Source: JAGOTT01 sp964450795 (GTDB lineage Bacteria > Patescibacteriota > Minisyncoccia > Moranbacterales > UBA1568). Taken from it: a stretch of 49,648 nt of DNA. Positions 23,363-29,915 of the stretch are shown piece after piece (within the stretch, counting starts at the first letter, position 1; each line of letters begins with the position of its first letter). The DNA is taken from the NCBI GenBank assembly GCA_964450795.1, contig CAYVDI010000001.1, forward strand, positions 1 through 49,648, read 5' to 3'. The notes under the pieces are model-generated. The model made no database searches. It saw only the letters and a program-made list of their open reading frames with translations, and was not told the origin of the DNA. A program made the translations under genes and the position numbers.

Positions 23363-25501
23363 TTATTTCTCCTGCGCTTCCTGTTCAAGTCGACGCTTCG
23401 CCATCTTGTGCGAGAGGTTGATGCGACCCTGCGCGTCGATTTCCTTCACGATGACGGGCACGATATCACCGACCTTCACCACGTCTTCCACTTTCTCGAC
23501 ACGGTAGTCCTCGAGTTCGGAGATGTGAATGAGCCCCTCCTGGTTCGGGAGCACTTCCGCGAAAGCGCCGAAGTTCATGAGTCGCGTGATACGACCCTGG
23601 AAAAGCTCACCAGCCTTCACTTCCCGGGTGATGTTCTTCACCCACTCGACCGCTTCTTTCGCGCTCGTCTCGTCAGTCGAAGTGATGAAGACGGAGCCGT
23701 CGTCCTCGATATCGATATCGACACCGGTCTCGTCGATGATCCGGTTGATCATCTTGCCGCCGGGGCCGATGACATCGCGGATCTTCTCCGGATTGATATG
23801 GAGCGTAACGATACGCGGCGCATACGGAGACATCTCCTTCCGCGGTTCGGCGATCGCCTCAAGCATCTTCCCCATGATGAACATCCGGCTCTCCAAAGCC
23901 TGTTTTATCGCTTCCGCGAGCACATCCGGAGTAAGGCCGTCTATTTTCACATCCATCTGCATCGCCGTGATGCCGTCTTTGGTACCCGCGACCTTGAAGT
24001 CCATATCGCCGTAATGGTCCTCGATGCCCTGGATATCGGAAAGTACCTTGTATTCGCCGTTTTTCCCGGTAATGATCCCCATCGCGATGCCCGCGACAGG
24101 CTTCTTGATCGGCACGCCCGCATCCATGAGCGAAAGCGTCGATCCGCAGGTCGATGCCATGGAAGACGACCCGTTCGAAGAGAGTATTTCGGAAACGAGA
24201 AGGATGGTATACGGGAATTCCTCGAGTGACGGAAGGACGGGAACAAGGGCCTTTTCCGCGAGCGCCCCGTGTCCTATCTCCCGTCGACCGGGTCCGCGCA
24301 TCGGGCGCACCTCTCCGACCGAATATGGCGGAAAGTTGTAGAAGTGCATGTAGTGCTTCTTCATGTCGACTTCCATCGTATCGACGATCATCTTGTCGCC
24401 GGGCGCACCCAAGGTCGTCACGGTCAAGGCCTGTGTCTCGCCGCGCGTGAAAAGACCGGTGCCATGCGTCCGTGGCAACACGCCGACCTGAGCGACGATC
24501 GGCCGGATCTCGTCCATTTTCCGCCCATCCGGACGAACCCCCTCACGAAGAACCTTCTCGTGAAGGATCTCATCCTGAAGCTCTTCCATGACGAGATTCG
24601 CGACTTCCCCGAGCTTCCCCGCTTCTTCCGGATATTTCTCCGCGATATATGCCTTCATCTTTTCCTCGATCTCGGCGATACTCGCGTATTTTTCCTCTTT
24701 CGGAACGCGTGCGAAGAGCGCCGAAGCGATTCCGGCCTGGCTCAAAAACGCCTTCAGATCCTCATCGAATCCGTCCGGACCGGAAAGAAGGATGGCTTTC
24801 GCTTTCGGTTTCCCGATTTCCTCGCGGATTTCCCCGATGAACGAGGCGATTTTCTGGATATTCTCGAATCCGAACCGGAAAGCATCCGCCATTTCGGCCT
24901 CGGGAATCTCTTTCGCTCCCGCCTCGATCATATTGATCTTCTCTTTCGTTCCGGAAAGAAGGAGATCGAGTCGGTTCGATTCATTCTCGCGCTCTTCGGT
25001 CGAAGGATTCAGAACGAATTCACCGTTGAACTTTCCCACGCGGACGGCCGCAACCGGTCCGTTCCACGGGATATCCGAGATGGCAAGCGCCGCCGACGCC
25101 GCGATGACCGCGATCGTATCCGGGTCGTTCTCACCGTCGTAGGAAAGCGTCGTCACCACGACCTGGACTTCGTTGCGCATCCGCCCGTCGAACAGAGGGC
25201 GGATCGTCCGATCAACCGCCCGACCGGAAAGAACCGCGTCATCGGACGGCCGCCCCTCACGCTTGATGAATCGCGACCCCTTGATCTTTCCCGCTGCGTA
25301 GTACCGCTCCTCGTAGTCCACCATCAAGGGAAAGTATCCCCTCGACTGCCCAGCGCTCTTCGACATGACCGCAGTCGCCAAAACGACCGTGTCACCGTAC
25401 TGCACCGTCACCGCCCCGCTCGCCTGTCTCGCCATGTGCCCTGTCGAGATGGAAAGTTCCCTACCACCGAGCTGCAGCGACCACTTTTTTTCGCCTTGCA
25501 T
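23363..25501 (-). CDS. pnp: Polynucleotide phosphorylase
   Basis: A 712-aa 3'-to-5' exoribonuclease using phosphate. Domain order: first RNase PH core, all-alpha linker, second RNase PH core, KH domain (INPEKIRDVIGPGGKMINRI) and S1 domain (FQGRITRLMNFGAFAEVLP). The FTRGETQAL motif and the IMDAGVPIKKPVAGIAMG region with the catalytic Asp are intact. I prefer the ATG at 25501 (MQGEKKWSLQLGG) because family homology begins there; the frame opens at an ATG at 25543, just after a perfect 7-bp hairpin in the leader. Promoter at 25621-25649. Confidence 0.97.
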   Translation of the reverse strand: MQGEKKWSLQLGGRELSISTGHMARQASGAVTVQYGDTVVLATAVMSKSAGQSRGYFPLMVDYEERYYAAGKIKGSRFIKREGRPSDDAVLSGRAVDRTIRPLFDGRMRNEVQVVVTTLSYDGENDPDTIAVIAASAALAISDIPWNGPVAAVRVGKFNGEFVLNPSTEERENESNRLDLLLSGTKEKINMIEAGAKEIPEAEMADAFRFGFENIQKIASFIGEIREEIGKPKAKAILLSGPDGFDEDLKAFLSQAGIASALFARVPKEEKYASIAEIEEKMKAYIAEKYPEEAGKLGEVANLVMEELQDEILHEKVLREGVRPDGRKMDEIRPIVAQVGVLPRTHGTGLFTRGETQALTVTTLGAPGDKMIVDTMEVDMKKHYMHFYNFPPYSVGEVRPMRGPGRREIGHGALAEKALVPVLPSLEEFPYTILLVSEILSSNGSSSMASTCGSTLSLMDAGVPIKKPVAGIAMGIITGKNGEYKVLSDIQGIEDHYGDMDFKVAGTKDGITAMQMDVKIDGLTPDVLAEAIKQALESRMFIMGKMLEAIAEPRKEMSPYAPRIVTLHINPEKIRDVIGPGGKMINRIIDETGVDIDIEDDGSVFITSTDETSAKEAVEWVKNITREVKAGELFQGRITRLMNFGAFAEVLPNQEGLIHISELEDYRVEKVEDVVKVGDIVPVIVKEIDAQGRINLSHKMAKRRLEQEAQEK

Positions 25502-25620
25502 ACGAAAATCCGGCTCGCACTCCGCGTCGCCGGATACATTCATGAGCTCAAAACGATTTTGAGTTCACTCCAGTACCAGGCACCCGAAAGGTCCGCCGAT
25601 TGATTGATTATTACGGTCTC

Positions 25621-25649
25621 ACCATACCTTTCTTCGGCATTTTTGTCAA
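25621..25649 (-). promoter_or_regulatory. Promoter of pnp
   Basis: Minus strand perfect TTGACA (25644-25649), 17-bp spacer, TATGGT (25621-25626). It leaves a leader of about 70-110 nt with a CTCAAAA-TCG-TTTTGAG hairpin (about 25551-25567). Confidence 0.8.
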
Positions 25650-25651
25650 AG

Positions 25652-25676
25652 AAAAACCGGATCCGTGCGGATCCGG
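25652..25676 (-). terminator. Rho-independent terminator of the 25697-26065 gene
   Basis: Minus strand perfect 8-bp hairpin CCGGATCC-GCAC-GGATCCGG followed by TTTTTC; it abuts the pnp -35. Confidence 0.9.
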
Positions 25677-25696
25677 CGATACCATTCGGACAGCCG

Positions 25697-26065
25697 TCAA
25701 AGAAAGTCGCTGATGAGGAGGGATTTCCCGTAGCCTTCCTCGATGTGCGCGAGTCTTCTCATCGCTTCGAGAAGCGTCTCGAGCTTCAGGCGACTCCTCT
25801 CATCAAGGTCCGAAAAACACTCCAATCCATCGGCAGCGTGTTCGAGGATATCTGCGAACTTCCGCATATCCCCGACCGAAAACTGATTCGACAGCCGCTG
25901 AAGGAAATACAACCAATACACGCGGTTTCCAATGACACCATCCTCGATTTCGCGACATACTCCACGGAGCACCCTCACAAGGCAGGCGACATTGTCACCG
26001 ACCGCTCCGGACATCATTTCCTCCTGGGTCCGAGCCACAAGCGCGCTCAATTTGACGAATTCCAT
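25697..26065 (-). CDS. Small all-helical orphan protein
   Basis: A 122-aa protein with four or five predicted helices and no transmembrane segment (for example RLSNQFSVGDMRKFADILEHAADGL is amphipathic). I do not recognise it. It is a well-defined single-gene unit: promoter at 26098-26126, purine-rich Shine-Dalgarno AGAGGGGG 5 nt before the ATG, and a strong terminator at 25652-25676. It belongs to the class of strong-Shine-Dalgarno genes in this window. A role in protein-protein contact is only a guess from the helical content. Confidence 0.8.
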   Translation of the reverse strand: MEFVKLSALVARTQEEMMSGAVGDNVACLVRVLRGVCREIEDGVIGNRVYWLYFLQRLSNQFSVGDMRKFADILEHAADGLECFSDLDERSRLKLETLLEAMRRLAHIEEGYGKSLLISDFL

Positions 26066-26097
26066 GAAACCCCCTCTGCTGAGAATGAACTGCAGGA

Positions 26098-26126
26098 AGC
26101 CTAGCGTCGAAGCTCGTTTCCGTCAA
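26098..26126 (-). promoter_or_regulatory. Promoter of the 25697-26065 gene
   Basis: Minus strand TTGACG (26121-26126), 17-bp spacer, TAGGCT (26098-26103), 32 nt before the ATG. Confidence 0.6.
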
Positions 26127-26127
26127 G

Positions 26128-26166
26128 AAAAAAAACCGACAGGAACCGAATTGCGTTCCCTGTCGG
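26128..26166 (-). terminator. Rho-independent terminator of the pyrD-pyrC unit
   Basis: Minus strand hairpin CCGACAGG(g)AAC...GTTCCTGTCGG followed by eight T, 20 nt after the pyrC stop. Confidence 0.92.
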
Positions 26167-26186
26167 CATGCCACATCCGCATACGT

Positions 26187-27245
26187 TCATGCGGGGTATG
26201 CGAGACCCTCAATCTTCCAATTCACCGTCTTGCCGGCCCGGAACGGGATGACTTTTCCTTGACCGAACTCATACCATTCCGGCACCGTCCACGAGCCTCT
26301 CACGAGAGTGATGGTATCCGTGTTCCTTGGCAAGCCGTAGAAATCCGCCCCGTGAAAACTCGCAAACCCCTCGAGTCTGTCGAGTACGCCGAGCGAATCG
26401 AATGCTTCGGCATAGAGTTCGACCGCCGCATGCGCCGTGTAGATACCGGCGCACCCACAAGCGCATTCCTTGGCGGATCGTTCGTGCGGCGCGCTGTCGG
26501 TACCGAGGAAGAACTTCGGGTTTCCGGATGCGGCCGCAAGAAGCAAAGACTCACGGTCACGTTCCCGCTTCAATATCGGCAGGCAGTAGTGATGCGGATT
26601 GATGCCTCCGCGGAAGATGGCGTTCCGGTTCTCGAGCAGATGATGTGTCGTGATGGTTCCTGCCACATTCGGACCCGAATCTTCAACGAACGCGACCGCG
26701 TCGGATGTCGTCATGTGCTCAAGCACGATCCGAAGCCCCGGATGGTTGTCGACCAGTTCCAGCAACACCTCTTCAAGGAACCGCTTTTCCCGGTCGAAAA
26801 CATCGACTTCGCCGTTGGCGTCACGAAGCTGCTCACCATGAACACAGAGCGCGAGACCGTATTCTTCCATGGCTTCGAGCGCGGGCTCGATCTTCGCCAT
26901 ATCTGTCACGCCATCATCCGAGTTGGTCGTCGCACCGGCCGGATAAAGCTTGGCCGCGTGTACGACGCCGCTTTCCTTCGCCTGCCGGATCTCCTGCGGA
27001 GATGTGTTATCGGTCAGATAGAGCGTCATGAGCGGCTCGAAGTCAAACCAGGGAGGCAACGCCTCCAGGATCCGACCACGATACATGAGTGCCTGTTCCG
27101 TTGTCGTGACCGCCGGCTTCAGATTGGGCATAATGATCGCCCGCGCGAACCGCTTCACCGTATCCGGCAACACACTCGCCATCGCCGCACCGTCTCGCAG
27201 GTGCAGATGCCAGTCATCCGGCCTCGTAATCGTCAACTTGTCCAT
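26187..27245 (-). CDS. pyrC: Dihydroorotase (homodimeric PyrC type)
   Basis: A 352-aa zinc amidohydrolase that closes carbamoyl-aspartate to dihydroorotate in pyrimidine synthesis. The length and motifs match the E. coli-type enzyme: DDWHLHLRDG (zinc ligands), the carbamylated Lys in HAAKLYPAG, CVHGE, LEHMTT, ITTHHLLENRN and FFLGTDSAPH (catalytic Asp). A strong AAGGAG Shine-Dalgarno precedes the ATG by 7 nt. It follows pyrD by 25 nt in the same transcription unit. Confidence 0.97.
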   Translation of the reverse strand: MDKLTITRPDDWHLHLRDGAAMASVLPDTVKRFARAIIMPNLKPAVTTTEQALMYRGRILEALPPWFDFEPLMTLYLTDNTSPQEIRQAKESGVVHAAKLYPAGATTNSDDGVTDMAKIEPALEAMEEYGLALCVHGEQLRDANGEVDVFDREKRFLEEVLLELVDNHPGLRIVLEHMTTSDAVAFVEDSGPNVAGTITTHHLLENRNAIFRGGINPHHYCLPILKRERDRESLLLAAASGNPKFFLGTDSAPHERSAKECACGCAGIYTAHAAVELYAEAFDSLGVLDRLEGFASFHGADFYGLPRNTDTITLVRGSWTVPEWYEFGQGKVIPFRAGKTVNWKIEGLAYPA

Positions 27246-27270
27246 GCTTCACTCCTTCTAGAAAACAACT

Positions 27271-28254
27271 TCAGAAAAATACCCTTGTCGCATATGCAAC
27301 GACTTCTTGAAAGCGTAAGGGACGCACCACCGCAAGCGAACCGACAAACACGCCGTTCGCACCAGCCTTATGCAGGACATCGATGTCATCAGTGGTCCGT
27401 ATGCCGTTCCCGGCGACGATCGGCGCCCTGACTTCGTTGTCACGAAGAGCCGCCACCTTCTCGACGGTGATCTGCAGACACTGATGACTCGACAATCCGC
27501 CATCGGCGGCGATACCGCGGGCGCGTATCGGAGACATATCCCCATACCGGTCCCAGTCGATCCTACCGACCGTTTCCGGCGCCCTCCAGGGAATGGTATT
27601 CCCGATCCACAGCCCATCGGCGACTCGCGACACTTCCTTCAGGACCTCCGTCGGCATAAGCGCGTTGCAATTGACCCACACGGGAACGCCGAGAATCGAC
27701 TTCACGATTTCCACCCGATGACTGATGACTTTCGGTGCCTGGCAGATCTCATGCTCGTTGTTCGGACAACCCTCGTTCAGTTGCACCGCGATCGGTGCCC
27801 GGAACGGCATGTACGACCCGATGATCCGACAGACATCGCGAAGCTCCTCCTCTTGTCCGGCCGGATCAGCGGAATCAAGCGCGATCGAGATAAAGAACGG
27901 GTCCGTGATGGTATGCAGCTTTCCGGACCTGAGATAAAACTCCAATCCGAAACTCGCCAAACCGACGGCGTTGAACATCTCTCCGCCGTTCCGGAAAAAA
28001 TCCACATGGATGCATTTCGGGAACCACTCGATTGGCGTCGTACCGTCTTCCCGAAGCGGCATATTTCCTTTTTCCTTGAAGTCCTTGCCGCGGTGAGGGA
28101 GAAGAGTCATCGTCTTACCGGAGAATCCGGTTCCCTTCCAATCCATGCCGAATCGTCTCCAAATCTTGTGGAACGGATACCCCTCGCCCCAGAAACCGCG
28201 GGCTCCCGTCGCACAAAACACCGGCGTAACGCACCGATTGCCAAACCTGATCAT
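27271..28254 (-). CDS. pyrD: Dihydroorotate dehydrogenase family protein
   Basis: A 327-aa FMN-dependent TIM-barrel enzyme. Visible: substrate-binding QLNEGCPNNEH (equivalent of the NxSCPN motif, with Gly for Ser), VWVNCNALMP (strand with the usual Lys position changed), IAADGGLSSHQ and the phosphate-binding end AGNGIRTTDDI then GANGVFVGSLAVV. The family oxidises dihydroorotate to orotate; a Cys in the EGCPN motif points to a class 1-like protein, and divergence means another dihydropyrimidine could be its substrate. The pairing with pyrC favours pyrimidine synthesis. The ATG at 28254 has AAAGGAG upstream. The leader carries a terminator-like hairpin. Confidence 0.85.
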   Translation of the reverse strand: MIRFGNRCVTPVFCATGARGFWGEGYPFHKIWRRFGMDWKGTGFSGKTMTLLPHRGKDFKEKGNMPLREDGTTPIEWFPKCIHVDFFRNGGEMFNAVGLASFGLEFYLRSGKLHTITDPFFISIALDSADPAGQEEELRDVCRIIGSYMPFRAPIAVQLNEGCPNNEHEICQAPKVISHRVEIVKSILGVPVWVNCNALMPTEVLKEVSRVADGLWIGNTIPWRAPETVGRIDWDRYGDMSPIRARGIAADGGLSSHQCLQITVEKVAALRDNEVRAPIVAGNGIRTTDDIDVLHKAGANGVFVGSLAVVRPLRFQEVVAYATRVFF

Positions 28255-28259
28255 GACTG

Positions 28260-28309
28260 CTCCTTTCACAAATTGTTCAGGTACGAAAAAGGAGGCTCGA
28301 AGCCTCCTC
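28260..28309 (-). promoter_or_regulatory. Candidate switch in the pyrD leader: terminator-like hairpin versus Shine-Dalgarno sequestration
   Basis: Just after the predicted pyrD transcript start lies a perfect hairpin AGGAGGC-TTCGA-GCCTCCT plus T-run (28287-28309, minus strand). Its 3' arm contains CTCCTTT (28288-28294), which is exactly complementary to the pyrD Shine-Dalgarno AAAGGAG (28260-28266), with a 21-nt loop between. The two structures exclude each other. It may also simply end transcripts coming from the rpsO-NYN unit. Confidence 0.55.
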
Positions 28310-28319
28310 ACTTGGCGCC

Positions 28320-28348
28320 ATCATATCAGGCCCCTGGGAAAAACGCAA
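28320..28348 (-). promoter_or_regulatory. Promoter of the pyrD-pyrC unit
   Basis: Minus strand TTGCGT (28343-28348), 17-bp spacer, TATGAT (28320-28325), placed right after the stop of the NYN gene. Confidence 0.65.
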
Positions 28349-28356
28349 CCGTCGCA

Positions 28357-28860
28357 CTATTTCCCCAGCAGATACTTCCGCTTGTCGCCGGAGAGATCGA
28401 GAAAATCGTCCGCGACCTCGATGAGCTTCGATGAAGTGGATTCCGCGAACGCGACGACCTCGACACGGCATCCGAACGTCCCCTGGAGATATTCGACGAG
28501 CGGGATATAGTCCCCGTCACCGGAAATGAGCACGACGACATCGAGCTTCGGCGCCATCTTGATAGCGTCGATCGCGATCGCCACGTCCCAGTCTCCCTTC
28601 TTCGAGCCGTCCGGAAATATCTGGAGGTCCTTCGTCTTCACATCATACCCGTAAGTCTTGAGTGTCTCGAGGAATTTCTCTTCCATCCCTTCCGTGGTCG
28701 TGATACCGTATGCAATCGCGCGGATGAGCTTCCGCCCGGAAACCGCCGATTCGAGCACGTTCTTGTAATTCACCTTCTTCCGATAGAGCACGCGCGCGCT
28801 GTGATAGAGATTGGAAACATCCACCAACACGCCGACCCGCTGATCCGAGAACTTCGCCAT
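28357..28860 (-). CDS. NYN/LabA-like (DUF88) PIN-fold nuclease-type protein
   Basis: A 167-aa protein with the NYN domain layout: first conserved Asp-Asn in VGVLVDVSNLYHSA, the KGDWDVAIAIDAIKM block (second and third Asp), and ISGDGDYIPLVEYLQ (SGDxD motif). These acidic residues form the metal site of PIN/NYN RNases. Substrate unknown; the family includes RNA-processing and decay enzymes. It lies downstream of rpsO with a hairpin between (about 28876-28899), and has no Shine-Dalgarno. Confidence 0.92.
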   Translation of the reverse strand: MAKFSDQRVGVLVDVSNLYHSARVLYRKKVNYKNVLESAVSGRKLIRAIAYGITTTEGMEEKFLETLKTYGYDVKTKDLQIFPDGSKKGDWDVAIAIDAIKMAPKLDVVVLISGDGDYIPLVEYLQGTFGCRVEVVAFAESTSSKLIEVADDFLDLSGDKRKYLLGK

Positions 28861-28905
28861 AATTTTTTGAAATGAGAACTGCCCCCGAAGGAGCAGTCAT
28901 GGATA

Positions 28906-29169
28906 CTATAAACCGAGCGTCTTTCGGATGGACTTCGCCGCCTTCTCGTCCGTTCCCTCGAGATACGCGAGAAGCTTCTTGCGCTTCGCGACCATCTTGA
29001 GAAGCCCTCGGCGGGAATGGAAATCCTGCTTGTTCTTCTTCAGATGCGACGTGAGCCGCTTGATCTTCTCGGTGAACATCGCGATCTGATACTCCGGCGA
29101 CCCCGTGTCCTTCTCGTGCCGTTTCACTTCCTTCGTCACCCGCTCCTTCTGCGCATGTGTCAGCGCCAT
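28906..29169 (-). CDS. rpsO: 30S ribosomal protein S15
   Basis: An 87-aa protein of normal length that binds 16S rRNA at the platform. Family motifs DTGSPEYQIAMFTEKIKRLTSHL and the KDFHSRRGLLKMVAKRKKLLAYL-type helix are intact. I used the ATG at 29169 (MALTHAQKE); the frame extends upstream but crosses the leader. There is no Shine-Dalgarno; the leader of about 100 nt after the promoter at 29278-29306 could carry S15 autoregulation, but I could not define a structure. Confidence 0.97.
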   Translation of the reverse strand: MALTHAQKERVTKEVKRHEKDTGSPEYQIAMFTEKIKRLTSHLKKNKQDFHSRRGLLKMVAKRKKLLAYLEGTDEKAAKSIRKTLGL

Positions 29170-29277
29170 AACTTTGCAAGCCGTACCGCCGTGCCGTGGC
29201 CATTTCTGGCTCACAAGACGCATTTCGCGTCCCCACCCGCACCGCTGTACGCTTCTTTCTAATGAATTAACAGGAAA

Positions 29278-29306
29278 ACGATACCACGAGTCGCCCGATT
29301 TTGCAA
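29278..29306 (-). promoter_or_regulatory. Promoter of rpsO
   Basis: Minus strand TTGCAA (29301-29306), 17-bp spacer ending TGG (extended -10), TATCGT (29278-29283). It is back to back with the promoter of the 29386 gene, with only 5 bp between the -35 boxes. Confidence 0.7.
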
Positions 29307-29311
29307 GCATC

Positions 29312-29340
29312 TTGACTGATCCTGTATCCCACACTAGTAT
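29312..29340 (+). promoter_or_regulatory. Promoter of the 29386-29799 gene
   Basis: TTGACT (29312-29317), 17-bp spacer, TAGTAT (29335-29340), 45 nt before the ATG. Confidence 0.65.
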
Positions 29341-29385
29341 TTCCTGATAATTTCGTTCCTTCCAATCAATCAGTCAGGAGGTTTT

Positions 29386-29799
29386 ATGTCACTTACCATT
29401 CTCCAATTTTCTCCGAAGGACCGCGAGAGGAATCTTGCGCTCCTCCTCCAATCGGAGAGTCTGAACGGGTTAGAGGAAGTCTTCTTTCGTATCCACGAAT
29501 TCTCTGCCCAAACCGACAGATTTGACGGTGGAGCGTCGTCCGGAGTCGATCCGTTCGATAAGGAGACCCGCGAACTCTCACTTCTCGTCCTCTATCTTTA
29601 CCGGTTTTCCGGGGAAACGAATCGGAAATTCCGGATGAAAAAACACTTCGTAGACATCGTCATCGCCTACTACGGACAGGACAAATGCTTACAAGCTCTC
29701 GGCAACCCGAATTCACAGATGAGCGACCTTCTTCTTCAGTATCCATTGCTTGTCAGGCTGCTTACTCAAGGAACGACCGTGACAATAACCCTGGCATGA
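29386..29799 (+). CDS. Small orphan protein of unknown function
   Basis: A 137-aa soluble, mainly helical protein that I do not recognise. It has a near-perfect Shine-Dalgarno (AGGAGG, 4 nt before the ATG), its own promoter and its own terminator, so it is a real single-gene unit. The middle (ELSLLVLYLYRFSGETNRKF) is hydrophobic but not long enough to be a confident membrane helix. It is one of several orphan genes of this style inserted between core genes. Confidence 0.78.
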   Translation: MSLTILQFSPKDRERNLALLLQSESLNGLEEVFFRIHEFSAQTDRFDGGASSGVDPFDKETRELSLLVLYLYRFSGETNRKFRMKKHFVDIVIAYYGQDKCLQALGNPNSQMSDLLLQYPLLVRLLTQGTTVTITLA

Positions 29800-29816
29800 T
29801 GATTCCTAAAACAAGA

Positions 29817-29857
29817 GCGGCGCCAGATAATTTCGGCGCCGTTTTCTTTTTTTTATT
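29817..29857 (+). terminator. Rho-independent terminator
   Basis: Hairpin CGGCGCC-AGATAATTT-CGGCGCCG followed by TTTTCTTTTTTTT, 18 nt after the 29386 gene. Confidence 0.88.
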
Positions 29858-29869
29858 AAGCGGAAAGCA

Positions 29870-29894
29870 AAATCCGCCCTTGCGAGCGGATTTT
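29870..29894 (-). terminator. Rho-independent terminator of gyrA
   Basis: Minus strand hairpin AAATCCGC-TCGCAAGG-GCGGATTTT followed by a T-rich tract, 21 nt after the gyrA stop. Confidence 0.82.
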
Positions 29895-29915
29895 TATTTC
29901 GAATCGGAAACCGAC

